Assembly (NCBI GenBank): GCA_015662175.1
Contig: DQUR01000202.1
Location: 1-24,014, forward strand
Length of the DNA stretch: 24,014 nt
From: Thermococcus paralvinellae
GTDB lineage: Archaea; Methanobacteriota_B; Thermococci; Thermococcales; Thermococcaceae
Direction of reading: 5' to 3'
Shown: positions 8,285 through 15,553 of the stretch, piece after piece
Numbering within the stretch: the first letter of the stretch is position 1
Layout: each line of letters begins with the position of its first letter
The notes under the pieces: generated by a model
What the model saw: the letters and a program-made list of their open reading frames with translations, nothing else
Databases searched by the model: none
Told to the model about the DNA's origin: nothing
Made by a program: the position numbers and the translations under genes

Positions 8285-8769
8285 CTAAATCATACCCCTT
8301 CGAGCCGGAGGAGGCCCCGCCTGAGTACAGGGGTCTGCCACGGATAAATCCCCTGCTATGCATAGGATGCGGAGCCTGCACCAACGTCTGTCCCCCCAAT
8401 GCCGTTATAAGGATTGATGACTGTTCATCCGGGACGAGGAGGATAGTCCTTGATGTAGGAAGGTGCATAAGGTGTGCACGATGTGAAGAGTCCTGCCCCA
8501 CTGGTGCCATAAGGCTCACGAGGGAGTTTGAAGCTGCAACCGACGACAGAAATGACCACGTTGAGGTGGTTGAGATGAAGCTCGCAAAATGCAGGAACTG
8601 CGGGAGCTTCACGGACTATACGGAGAGACAGGTGCACAAGGTTCTCTCCATCATACCGCCCGGAATCCTCGACTTCGAGAGGATCAGAGACAAACTGCCC
8701 CTATGCTCCGAGTGTAAGAGAAGCCTGACCATCATAAACGCCTCCCGGGTAGGGGGTGAGTGGAGATGA
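8281..8769 (+). CDS. HycF/NuoI-type 2x[4Fe-4S] ferredoxin subunit of the hydrogenase
   Basis: A 162-residue electron-transfer subunit. Two clusters are shown by CIGCGACTNVCPP (Cys27, 30, 33, 37) and CIRCARCEESCPTGA (Cys62, 65, 68, 72). A C-terminal part has two further pairs, CRNC and CSEC, about 40 residues apart, which look like an extra metal site of zinc-ribbon type; a comparable C-terminal part exists in HycF/HyfH-like proteins. The start is GTG 8281, overlapping the previous stop (GTGA), with GGAGGTGG at 8262-8269. The longer frame from 8116 would need a 168-base overlap with the large subunit and has no family resemblance there. Confidence 0.88.
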   Translation: MTKSYPFEPEEAPPEYRGLPRINPLLCIGCGACTNVCPPNAVIRIDDCSSGTRRIVLDVGRCIRCARCEESCPTGAIRLTREFEAATDDRNDHVEVVEMKLAKCRNCGSFTDYTERQVHKVLSIIPPGILDFERIRDKLPLCSECKRSLTIINASRVGGEWR

Positions 8770-9536
8770 AGCCCCGCTCCCTCTGGGTTTTCCACCTCAA
8801 CACAGGGGCCTGCAACGGCTGTGACATAGAGATACTTGACGTCCTGACTCCGTATCACGACATCGAAAGACTCGGTGTGAAACTTGTTCCAACACCAAGG
8901 CACGCGCATGCCCTTCTCGTCACCGGCCCATTAACGAGGCAGGCCTATTATTCGGCGAGAAAAGCCTACAGCGCAATGCCATCAAAACCACGCATTGTCA
9001 TAGCAATTGGCACCTGCGCCTGCTCTGGGGGGATATTCTACAACAGCTACGCCATCAGGAGAGAGTCCGACCGTCTATCGCTCGAATATCCGCGGAAAGG
9101 AGGGACATCGGAGTTCCTTCCTGTGGATATTTACGTCCCCGGCTGTCCCCCAAGGCCAGAGGAGATACTCTACGGCATCGCACTTCTCAGGGGACTGGTT
9201 AAGAAGAAGATGGGGGGTGAGCACTACACCGTCAAAGAGCTCGTGCTTCCAAGGAGCCAGTTCAACGCCTGGGTCGAGCTTCTCCTCAGGGCTAAGATAA
9301 GGAGGGAAATAGGCTACTTCGACGGTTATGCACTGCTGAAGGACTTTATGGAACTGGTTGAGAAATCAAACAGCCCGGAGGAACTCGGGAAGATGGTGGA
9401 GCTCATGAAAAAGAGGATAAAAGACTCCCGTCTGAGATACGGGCTTGAAATGCTTTACAAACACTACATTGGCGTGGTGAGGATGTATGAAAGCATACTT
9501 GCTGAGAAGAAGGTCGTACTTGGAGTTTCAAAGTGA
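8766..9536 (+). CDS. [NiFe]-hydrogenase small subunit (HycG/MbhJ/NuoB type)
   Basis: A 256-residue subunit holding the proximal [4Fe-4S] cluster beside the nickel site. Likely ligands are Cys16 and Cys19 (GACNGCDIE), Cys84 or Cys86 (IGTCACSGG) and Cys127 (VPGCPPRPEE). After about residue 150 there is a charged, helical extension of roughly 100 residues that Mbh/NuoB-like subunits of about 170 residues lack but HycG-like ones have. No signal peptide, so cytoplasmic. ATG 8766 overlaps the previous stop (ATGA) and has GGTG upstream; an in-frame GTG at 8760 is the less likely alternative. Confidence 0.92.
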   Translation: MKPRSLWVFHLNTGACNGCDIEILDVLTPYHDIERLGVKLVPTPRHAHALLVTGPLTRQAYYSARKAYSAMPSKPRIVIAIGTCACSGGIFYNSYAIRRESDRLSLEYPRKGGTSEFLPVDIYVPGCPPRPEEILYGIALLRGLVKKKMGGEHYTVKELVLPRSQFNAWVELLLRAKIRREIGYFDGYALLKDFMELVEKSNSPEELGKMVELMKKRIKDSRLRYGLEMLYKHYIGVVRMYESILAEKKVVLGVSK

Positions 9537-9741
9537 GGTTTCAAGGGTGCTTGACCACTTTGAGGGCAATGCCCTGGTTGAGGAGGTGATAGGCGAGATA
9601 AGTCCCGAGGCTGCGAGGCTGATAGAGCGGGGAATCCTTGAGCTTGAGAAGTTCCCCGAAGCGGACAGAAGGCTTGTGGGCTCACATCTCGAGGAGATAA
9701 AGATGGGAAAAGTAACCGTGGGGTGGCTTCCGGATGTTTGA
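9487..9741 (+). CDS. Small helical protein of unknown function between hydrogenase and Mrp genes
   Basis: An 84-residue acidic, apparently all-helical protein (EFQSEVSRVLDHFEG near the start, EEVIGEISPEAARLIERGIL in the middle, GKVTVGWLPD at the end). It has no cysteine, no membrane segment and no motif I know. It lies where formate hydrogenlyase operons carry accessory genes such as hycH, but it is too short for me to equate them. ATG 9487 has GGTGAGG at 9476-9482 but would overlap the hydrogenase gene by 50 bases; TTG 9520, with GAAGGT upstream, would give 73 residues and an overlap more like the rest of the operon. Its frame ends overlapping the next ATG by 8 bases, so it is very probably translated. 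Confidence 0.65.
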   Translation: MKAYLLRRRSYLEFQSEVSRVLDHFEGNALVEEVIGEISPEAARLIERGILELEKFPEADRRLVGSHLEEIKMGKVTVGWLPDV

Positions 9742-10009
9742 ATTTGAAGATGCAATCCTGCTTGTCATCGCCGCCCATATACTTACCGGGATGATCTACG
9801 CCCTCAGACTTCTCCTCGGGCCAAGCATAGTCGATTCAATACTCGCCGCGGACTGCATAAGCATTGATGCCGGCATGGTGCTTCTCCTCATTGCCCTCTA
9901 CTACAGGAACTCAATGATAGCCCTTGGGGCACTGTTCCTCTTCCTCTGGGCATTCGCGCTCGACGTGTTTGCCTCCAAATACCTTGTAAAGGGGGAGGTG
10001 GGGATATGA
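9734..10009 (+). CDS. mnhF: Na+/H+ antiporter subunit MnhF/MrpF
   Basis: A 91-residue protein with three hydrophobic segments and the MrpF pattern: RLLLGPSIVDSILAADCISI, then a helix, YYRNSMIALGALF and ALDVFASKYL near the end. The family forms part of the Mrp antiporter core that exchanges Na+ for H+. Overlaps the previous frame by 8 bases and the next gene by 4. It opens a run of seven Mrp-type genes, so the hydrogenase is probably coupled to a sodium-moving module as in archaeal Mbh complexes. Confidence 0.92.
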   Translation: MFEFEDAILLVIAAHILTGMIYALRLLLGPSIVDSILAADCISIDAGMVLLLIALYYRNSMIALGALFLFLWAFALDVFASKYLVKGEVGI

Positions 10010-10335
10010 TACTCGCTTCAATCGGCCTCATCCTGCTGATAGCTGGGGTAATCTGCGATGTCTTTGGGGCGATTGGGATGCACCGCTTTGACAACTTCTA
10101 CCTCCGCCTCCATGCCGCAACGGTGGGAACCATCGGTGGAAAGTTCTACCCCCTCATTGGGGTTGCCTTAATCGCCGCTGACATGCGCCTGTGGCCCATA
10201 GCGGGCATAGCCCTTTTGAGTGCCCTCCTCGTCATGATAACAGCCCCGGTTGGAAGCCATGCCCTGGCATTCGCGGCGGCAGAGAAAAATCTCGTTCCGA
10301 TAGAGAAGAACGAATTCACGGGTGATTCGAGATGA
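10006..10335 (+). CDS. mnhG: Na+/H+ antiporter subunit MnhG/MrpG
   Basis: A 109-residue protein with three membrane helices. The MrpG loop is clear: FGAIGMHRFDNFYLRLHAAT followed by GTIGGKFYPLIGVALI. Starts by ATGA overlap with mnhF and ends by ATGA overlap with the next gene. Ordinary length for the family. Confidence 0.92.
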   Translation: MILASIGLILLIAGVICDVFGAIGMHRFDNFYLRLHAATVGTIGGKFYPLIGVALIAADMRLWPIAGIALLSALLVMITAPVGSHALAFAAAEKNLVPIEKNEFTGDSR

Positions 10336-10574
10336 TCCAGCTGGCGGCGCTTTCAATGCTTTCATGTGCCATGCTGATGTATCTCATCGTTACGGAAAAT
10401 GACCTCCTTAAAGCGGTGGTTTACTTGGCCGTCTCGGGGAGTCTTATACTCATCACATTCTACATCCTCATGGCACCCGATATAGTGCTCGCCTACGCCG
10501 CAATTTCAATCGTTCTCTCAACGGGCCTCATGGTGTTCCTCGTGAGTAAAACCGGACGATATGAGGTGGTATAA
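10332..10574 (+). CDS. MrpA C-terminal-domain protein (MbhD-like, DUF4040 type)
   Basis: An 80-residue membrane protein with three predicted helices (LLKAVVYLAVSGSLILITFY, then APDIVLAYAAISIVLSTGLM). It matches the MrpA C-terminal segment that Mbh complexes encode as the separate subunit MbhD. Since no full-length MrpA gene follows, the large MrpA portion would have to come from the NuoL-like subunits at the front of the operon. GTG of the next gene follows its TAA without a gap. Confidence 0.85.
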   Translation: MIQLAALSMLSCAMLMYLIVTENDLLKAVVYLAVSGSLILITFYILMAPDIVLAYAAISIVLSTGLMVFLVSKTGRYEVV

Positions 10575-11294
10575 GTGAGGGCTAGACTCGCAGGAATGCT
10601 GATGCTTGGGATGATAATCATCTGCCTGGCGTATTTTCTTCGGTCCCTCTTTACATCAACCCCTGAAATCAGTTCGTTGGGGAAGTTTTACCTCCAGAAC
10701 AGCTACCTCGGTGAGCGATCCGCTGGCTCACCGGAGGTCGTTACCTCAATACTCTGGGACTACAGGGGTCTGGACACGTACTTTGAGACTGCAGTTCTCT
10801 TCCTTGCGATAATAAGTGCTGTTTCGGTGTTCAGGAACATGGAGCACCGTGAAGTTGGTGATGGCTTCACCGGGATAACCAAAACGGGCATTAAGCTCGT
10901 GGCTTTCGTGACCTTTGTCACCTCAGCATCCGTTGCATTTCACGGTCACCTCACCCCCGGGGGAGGCTTTCAGGGGGGCTCAATACTCGCAGCAGTGTCC
11001 CTTCTCGTAATAGCGGGCTTTTCAAAGGGGGCACTTGAAGGGAATGGGATAACCAAGGACAGGGCTCTGGCAATTAGGACCCTCGGGCTTGCAATAATAA
11101 CCGCGGTGGCATTCTATCCCCTGCTCGAAGGGTTCAACTTCATGCAGAACCTCCCCGTTTATCCTGTCAGAATCAGGGGTCTTCTCATCAGCGGTTCCCT
11201 GTTGCTTTACAACGTGGCAGAGTTCCTGGCTGTGGGGGCGGGGTTCACGATAATATTCCTCCTCCTCTCGCTTCCGGAGGTGAGGAGAGAATGA
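10575..11294 (+). CDS. mnhB: MbhE-MnhB fusion-like Mrp antiporter subunit
   Basis: A 239-residue membrane protein that joins two pieces. Residues 1 to about 95 resemble MbhE, the last part of MrpA (LWDYRGLDTYFETAVLFLAI). The rest is MrpB/MnhB, with VAFHGHLTPGGGFQGGSILA and a final AEFLAVGAGFTIIF. In Mbh these are separate subunits, MbhE and MbhF. The GTG start abuts the preceding TAA; the end overlaps mnhC by ATGA. Confidence 0.88.
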   Translation: MRARLAGMLMLGMIIICLAYFLRSLFTSTPEISSLGKFYLQNSYLGERSAGSPEVVTSILWDYRGLDTYFETAVLFLAIISAVSVFRNMEHREVGDGFTGITKTGIKLVAFVTFVTSASVAFHGHLTPGGGFQGGSILAAVSLLVIAGFSKGALEGNGITKDRALAIRTLGLAIITAVAFYPLLEGFNFMQNLPVYPVRIRGLLISGSLLLYNVAEFLAVGAGFTIIFLLLSLPEVRRE

Positions 11295-11668
11295 GCTTCT
11301 GGATCTCCCTGCTGGTGGTCAGCATAGTTGTCACGGTGCTGATAGCACTCTACGGTATCGCCGTGAGACCGAACCTCGTTAAGAAGGTCATTTGCCTGGT
11401 GATGTTCTCTGATATGATAAACGTCGCCGTCATCTTCATCGGCTATAGGAACATTTCAAATCCCGTCCCGCCGGTTCTTACGGACTACTCAGCCAGGGGT
11501 GTGGAAATGCTGGTAAGTCATGCCGTTGATCCCCTACCACAGGCATTTACGATAACCGCCATTGTGATAGGTCTGGCCGTGACAGTCCTCATGTCCTATG
11601 GGGTCATACACATCAACAGGAAGTACGGCACCGTTGATGCGAGAAAGCTCGCGAGGTGGGAGGAATGA
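11291..11668 (+). CDS. mnhC: Na+/H+ antiporter subunit MnhC/MrpC (NuoK-like)
   Basis: A 125-residue, three-helix protein of the NuoK/MrpC family. It shows IALYGIAVRPNLVKKVICLV, a central polar segment with VDPLPQAFTITAIVIG, and a C-terminal helix. MrpC subunits have the DPLPQALxLTAIVIG signature, which is plainly present. Starts in ATGA overlap with mnhB and ends in ATGA overlap with mnhE. Confidence 0.92.
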   Translation: MSFWISLLVVSIVVTVLIALYGIAVRPNLVKKVICLVMFSDMINVAVIFIGYRNISNPVPPVLTDYSARGVEMLVSHAVDPLPQAFTITAIVIGLAVTVLMSYGVIHINRKYGTVDARKLARWEE

Positions 11669-12159
11669 GAGAACTGCCTGTGTTCATAGTAGCCTTCGTG
11701 CTCTACATAGTGGTCACGGGTTCAATGACCCTTTATGACATCATCACGGGCGTGATTACGGGGGTAACTGCTGCATTATTATTTTCAAAGCACCTGATCA
11801 AAAACCCCAAAAAGGCCCTCAATCCCTGCAGATGGCTCAGCTTTCTGATTTACTTCATAAAGTACGTCACAGTCATCGAGCTCAGGGCTCACCTTGACGT
11901 CATGAAAAGGATAATAACGAAAGAAACCCGTCCCGGAATAGTCAAGGTCCCGATAACTGTCAGGGACGAATACGGACGATTCCTTGTCGCGAACTCGATA
12001 ACAAACACCCCCGGGACTGTCACCGTGTATATGGATGATGAGTATGCCTACGTCAACTGGATAAGTGTGGAAACTGATGATATGGAGGAGAGGAGAAGGA
12101 AGATACTGGAGGAGTTTGAGAAGAATGCCATCAAAATCTTTGGGGGTGCTGATGAATGA
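11665..12159 (+). CDS. mnhE: Na+/H+ antiporter subunit MnhE/MrpE
   Basis: A 164-residue protein with N-terminal membrane helices and a C-terminal cytoplasmic domain. The MrpE signature is VPITVRDEYGRFLVANSITN followed by TPGTVTVYMDDEYAYVNWI. Start chosen at ATG 11665, which overlaps the mnhC stop and follows GGTGGGAGGA; an in-frame GTG at 11656 lies within that binding site and is unlikely. Ends in ATGA overlap with mnhD. Confidence 0.92.
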   Translation: MRELPVFIVAFVLYIVVTGSMTLYDIITGVITGVTAALLFSKHLIKNPKKALNPCRWLSFLIYFIKYVTVIELRAHLDVMKRIITKETRPGIVKVPITVRDEYGRFLVANSITNTPGTVTVYMDDEYAYVNWISVETDDMEERRRKILEEFEKNAIKIFGGADE

Positions 12160-13682
12160 ACCCGCTCATAGTGCCAGCGATACCCATGGCATTCGCCTTC
12201 CTGCTCCCCTTCACATCGAAGTTCATGGGGAGAAAAGGGGTTCACCTTTACGCTATTGCCGTCACGTTACTAACGCTGATCTTTAATGTGAAGCTCTTTG
12301 TCGATGTTTACTCCTCCACAATTCCCCTGACCTATGCCTTCGGGAATTGGAAGGCACCCGTTGGAATACTGTATGAAGCAGACAGACTCGGGGTTCTTTT
12401 GGCCATGACCACGTCATTCCTGATGTTCGTTATTGCCATCTATTCAACGAGATACCTGGGAGATGATGGCATTGAGTGGTACCATACGCTCTACCTCGGT
12501 CTCGAGGCAGGCCTGCTGGGAATCTTCCTCACCGGTGATGCATTCAACCTCTTCGTCATGCTTGAGGTTGCTGCAGTTGCCTCCTATGGGCTGGTCATGT
12601 TTTACACGGAGGAGGGCTACCCGGCATACGCGGGGTTGAGATATGCCATCATAAGCTCGGTGGGAACCACCCTATACTTCCTCGCCCTTGCGATCATATA
12701 TAAGGCACTCGGCACGGTGAATTTTGCTGATATAGCAGCAAAGCTCCGCGGAATCCCATTTCCGATTTCTCAACCCAGCACCAACTTCCTTCCCCTGCTG
12801 GCCCTCGCGATGGCACTCACAACGTGGGCCTTCACGATAAAATCCGCCATAATGCCCAACCACTTCTGGCTTCCCGGTGCGCACTCGGCAGCTCCTTCTC
12901 CTGTTTCAGCGGTACTTTCAGGACTCGTCGTCAATGCCGGTCTTTACGGATTCATGAGGTTCCTGACCCTAATGGATGGGGGGCTTCAGAAGATAACGGG
13001 AACGATATCAACCATACTTATAGTTCTAGGTGCGATCTCAGCGCTCCTCGCCTCAATAGCGATGATACTGCAGGATGATGCCAAAAGGATCGTTGCGTAT
13101 TCGACGATACTGAACATGGGATACATAGCAATCGCCGTTGGAATAGGAACATTTGCCGGCCTTAGGGGGGCCGTTTTCCACATGGTAAATCATGCCGTGG
13201 CGAAGGCGCTTCTGTTTCTGGCGGTTGGAGTTTTCATACACTCTGCCGGAACGAGGAAGATTTCAGAGCTCGCCGGCCTTGGGAGGAAGATGCCCCTGAC
13301 GACCCTTACGATGGGAATAGCAACTATCACTCTCGTTGGCCTGCCACCGACCAATGTTTTCTTCAGCAAGCTAACCCTCTACGGTGCCTATCTTGAAAAG
13401 AGCGTTCTCCTTGTCATCGTTCTGATAGTATCAAGCCTCTTTGCACTTGCAAGCTACATGCGGATGTTTTACTGGCTCTGGGTCAGGAAGCCTGCACGCG
13501 ATGTTGATGGGGCAAAAGACGATCCCATAATGGGAGCCGTGCTCCTGATGCTTGCGCTCCTCTGTGTAGCCGGTGGAATCCTCTCGCCCCTTATCCTTGA
13601 GAAGTTGATAGATCCGGCAGTCTCGCAGCTCATGAATGTTGAGGGTTATATAAAAGCCGCACTGCTTGCCGGGGTGAAGTGA
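12156..13682 (+). CDS. mnhD: Na+/H+ antiporter subunit MnhD/MrpD
   Basis: A 508-residue polytopic protein and the third antiporter-like large subunit of the operon. Ion-path residues are Glu137 in FVMLEVAAVASYG, Lys229 in FTIKSAIMPNHFWLPGAHSA, and a late Lys in NHAVAKALLFLAVG; GLPPTNVFFSKLTLY follows. Its pattern is MrpD/NuoN-like, and it completes the Mnh set. A stop-start junction (TGAATG) joins it to the next gene. Confidence 0.92.
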   Translation: MNPLIVPAIPMAFAFLLPFTSKFMGRKGVHLYAIAVTLLTLIFNVKLFVDVYSSTIPLTYAFGNWKAPVGILYEADRLGVLLAMTTSFLMFVIAIYSTRYLGDDGIEWYHTLYLGLEAGLLGIFLTGDAFNLFVMLEVAAVASYGLVMFYTEEGYPAYAGLRYAIISSVGTTLYFLALAIIYKALGTVNFADIAAKLRGIPFPISQPSTNFLPLLALAMALTTWAFTIKSAIMPNHFWLPGAHSAAPSPVSAVLSGLVVNAGLYGFMRFLTLMDGGLQKITGTISTILIVLGAISALLASIAMILQDDAKRIVAYSTILNMGYIAIAVGIGTFAGLRGAVFHMVNHAVAKALLFLAVGVFIHSAGTRKISELAGLGRKMPLTTLTMGIATITLVGLPPTNVFFSKLTLYGAYLEKSVLLVIVLIVSSLFALASYMRMFYWLWVRKPARDVDGAKDDPIMGAVLLMLALLCVAGGILSPLILEKLIDPAVSQLMNVEGYIKAALLAGVK

Positions 13683-13943
13683 ATGGAACTTCTTGAGAAA
13701 TTTAAGCGGCATTACGGTAAAAACCTCCTTGAAGTTGCCCTACTCGGTGACACCTGGCCGTTTGTAGCTAAGGATGGAAACAGAGTTGGAGTTGAGACTT
13801 CACAGCTCTGGGAGGGTATTGAGGCTATAATGCATCCCATTTTTGGAAAGTTTAAGATTCTTTACGCTGGATACCTGAGAAAGATCCTTTCAGAGATTGA
13901 TGGTATGAAATGTATCTACTCACCGATAAAGTTGTGGAGGTGA
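13683..13943 (+). CDS. Small soluble protein of unknown function
   Basis: An 86-residue protein starting directly after mnhD, behind GGGGTGA. I do not recognise it. It is soluble in composition, with a central aromatic and glycine-rich stretch (LLGDTWPFVAKDGNRVGVE), a segment EGIEAIMHPIFGKFKILYAG and a basic C-terminus. A single Cys (CIYSPIKLWR) gives no metal motif. Its place between the antiporter genes and the flavoprotein, with no room for a separate promoter, argues for a role in the same complex or in its assembly. Confidence 0.7.
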   Translation: MELLEKFKRHYGKNLLEVALLGDTWPFVAKDGNRVGVETSQLWEGIEAIMHPIFGKFKILYAGYLRKILSEIDGMKCIYSPIKLWR

Positions 13944-13947
13944 AAAG

Positions 13948-15009
13948 ATGAGGGGAATGAGGTTTGCCTTTTTCTGTAGGGAAAAGCCGGCACCAACCGG
14001 GAAAAGGATAGCCATAGTGGGTGCAGGACCAGCAGGGTTAAGTGCGGCGGGTTATCTTGTTTGCCAAGGACACGAGGTGCATATCTACGACAAGCTTCCT
14101 GAACCCGGTGGCCTAATGCTTTTCGGAATCCCGGAGTTCAGAATACCCGTGTACCGGGTAAGGGAAGGGTACAAAGAGCTTGAAAGCGCCTTTGAGGTAA
14201 AGTTCTTTCTAAGGGCAAAGGTCATCTGTGGTGCGGAGAAAAATGAAGCCGGAGACGAGTTCGTCGAGAGAACGACCAGCCTGAGGGAGCTTGCCGAGAA
14301 CTACGATGCCGTCCTCATAGCCACTGGTGCCTGGGAATCGTGGTTGCCCAACATCGAAGGTGCAGACCTTGATGGCGTTTTTCCCGCCCTGGAATACCTA
14401 TTTAGGATAAAGAGTGCCAAGCTTGGCCACATGGACTGGAAGGACATAATTTCCCCAGAAGGCAAAAAGGTCATCGTGATAGGTGCCGGGCATACTGCGG
14501 TCGATGCTGCCCTTGAGAGCCTCCTCCTGGGTGCCGAGAAAGTTTACATGAGCTATCGCAGAACGATAAAAGAGGCTCCGGCAGGAGCATACGAGATAAA
14601 CCTCCTTAAGCAGAGGGGAGTTCAGTGGCTTGAGCTCACGATGCCCGTAAGGATAATCGGAGAAGGGGGGAAGGTGAGAGGCATAGAACTCGTGAGAACC
14701 AAGCTTGGTGAACCCGACGAGAGCGGCAGAAGAAAACCCGTGCCCGTTGAGGGATCCAACTTTGTCCTTGACGTTGATTACGTCATCTTTGCAATCGGGC
14801 AGACGCCAACTCCTCCCTCTGGAAAAGATCTCAACATAGCCGTTGACAGGAAAGGCAGGATCGTTGTTGATGATAGGCACATGACAAGTGTTGAGGGGAT
14901 ATTTGCCGCGGGAGACGTTGTTACCGGTCCCTCCAAAGTTGGTCAGGCTGTGAGGGACGGTCTCTACGCGGCAAGAAGCATGCATGTCTGGCTTATGGGG
15001 GGTGAGTGA
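13948..15009 (+). CDS. GltD-like NAD(P)H:acceptor flavoprotein without the N-terminal Fe-S domain
   Basis: A 353-residue flavoprotein of the glutamate-synthase small-subunit (GltD/SudA-like) family. The FAD site is IAIVGAGPAGLSAAGYL (about 22-38) with EPGGLMLFGIPEFRIP. The NAD(P)H site is VIGAGHTAVDAALESLLLGA (about 175-195) with YMSYRRT. The C-terminal FAD motif is GIFAAGDVVTGPSKVGQAV. Classical GltD has about 100 extra N-terminal residues holding [4Fe-4S] clusters; here they are absent and the next gene supplies clusters on a separate chain. Thermococcales also have such pairs beside cytosolic formate dehydrogenase and hydrogenase genes. It probably passes electrons between NAD(P)H and the Fe-S partner. 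ATG is preceded by GGAGGTG, five bases after the previous stop. Confidence 0.85.
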   Translation: MRGMRFAFFCREKPAPTGKRIAIVGAGPAGLSAAGYLVCQGHEVHIYDKLPEPGGLMLFGIPEFRIPVYRVREGYKELESAFEVKFFLRAKVICGAEKNEAGDEFVERTTSLRELAENYDAVLIATGAWESWLPNIEGADLDGVFPALEYLFRIKSAKLGHMDWKDIISPEGKKVIVIGAGHTAVDAALESLLLGAEKVYMSYRRTIKEAPAGAYEINLLKQRGVQWLELTMPVRIIGEGGKVRGIELVRTKLGEPDESGRRKPVPVEGSNFVLDVDYVIFAIGQTPTPPSGKDLNIAVDRKGRIVVDDRHMTSVEGIFAAGDVVTGPSKVGQAVRDGLYAARSMHVWLMGGE

Positions 15010-15011
15010 AA

Positions 15012-15515
15012 ATGGATAAGAAGATACTCCATGTTGACTACAGTCTGTGCATAGGATGTGAGACCTGTCAGAGTGTCTGCGACTTTCTCCACAACGGTAA
15101 GCCCAACATCAGGATATACTACACCATCTCCGGCCTTCCGGTTCCGATAAACTGCCGCCACTGTGAAAGGGCCCCGTGCCTAGAAATATGTCCAGTTGGA
15201 GCTATATCCAAGGATGAGGATGGAGCCGTTATAATAGATCCCAACAAGTGTATAGGCTGTTTGATGTGTCTCGCCGTCTGCCCCTTTGGAGTCCCAAGCT
15301 TTGATGCAAAGATAAAAGTGGTAACCAAGTGCGATATGTGTGCCGATAGGAGAAGGGAGGGCATGAATCCCGCGTGCGGTGAAATGTGTCCCGCGGAAGC
15401 AATATTCTTTGGAATGCCGGAAGAAGTTGAAGACAGGATAAGGGCAAGGATCGCTGAAAAGATAGCCAGAGAAAGGACCTCCTATGTGCACGTTAAGGAT
15501 GTGAGTAGGATTTAG
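15012..15515 (+). CDS. Four-cluster [4Fe-4S] ferredoxin-like protein (HydN/CooF type), operon-terminal paralogue
   Basis: A 167-residue protein with sixteen cysteines in four groups: CIGCETCQSVC, CRHCERAPCLEIC, CIGCLMCLAVCPFG, and CDMC with a later CGEMCPAEA. It shares HNGKPNI, the spacing of every cluster group and the KCDxCAxRRxEG block with the second gene of the operon, so the two are paralogues. It is the likely cluster-bearing partner of the flavoprotein just upstream. ATG 15012 (behind GGGGGGTGAG) is preferred to GTG 15006. A T-rich stretch follows, so it is probably the last gene. Confidence 0.9.
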   Translation: MDKKILHVDYSLCIGCETCQSVCDFLHNGKPNIRIYYTISGLPVPINCRHCERAPCLEICPVGAISKDEDGAVIIDPNKCIGCLMCLAVCPFGVPSFDAKIKVVTKCDMCADRRREGMNPACGEMCPAEAIFFGMPEEVEDRIRARIAEKIARERTSYVHVKDVSRI

Positions 15516-15552
15516 TTTTTTGTGTTGCCTTTATTTGAAATTTTTTCTTTTT
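15516..15552 (+). terminator. T-rich archaeal terminator after the hydrogenase operon
   Basis: A run of six T at 15516-15521 directly follows the stop codon, then a second T-rich tract at 15541-15552 (six T, C, then five T). Archaeal RNA polymerase stops on such T tracts without a hairpin. The gap holds no gene. Confidence 0.55.
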
Positions 15553-15553
15553 C

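Noticed and set aside
14398..14985. A 195-codon open frame on the minus strand across the flavoprotein gene
   Set aside because: Antisense shadow of a gene with clear FAD and NAD(P)H motifs.
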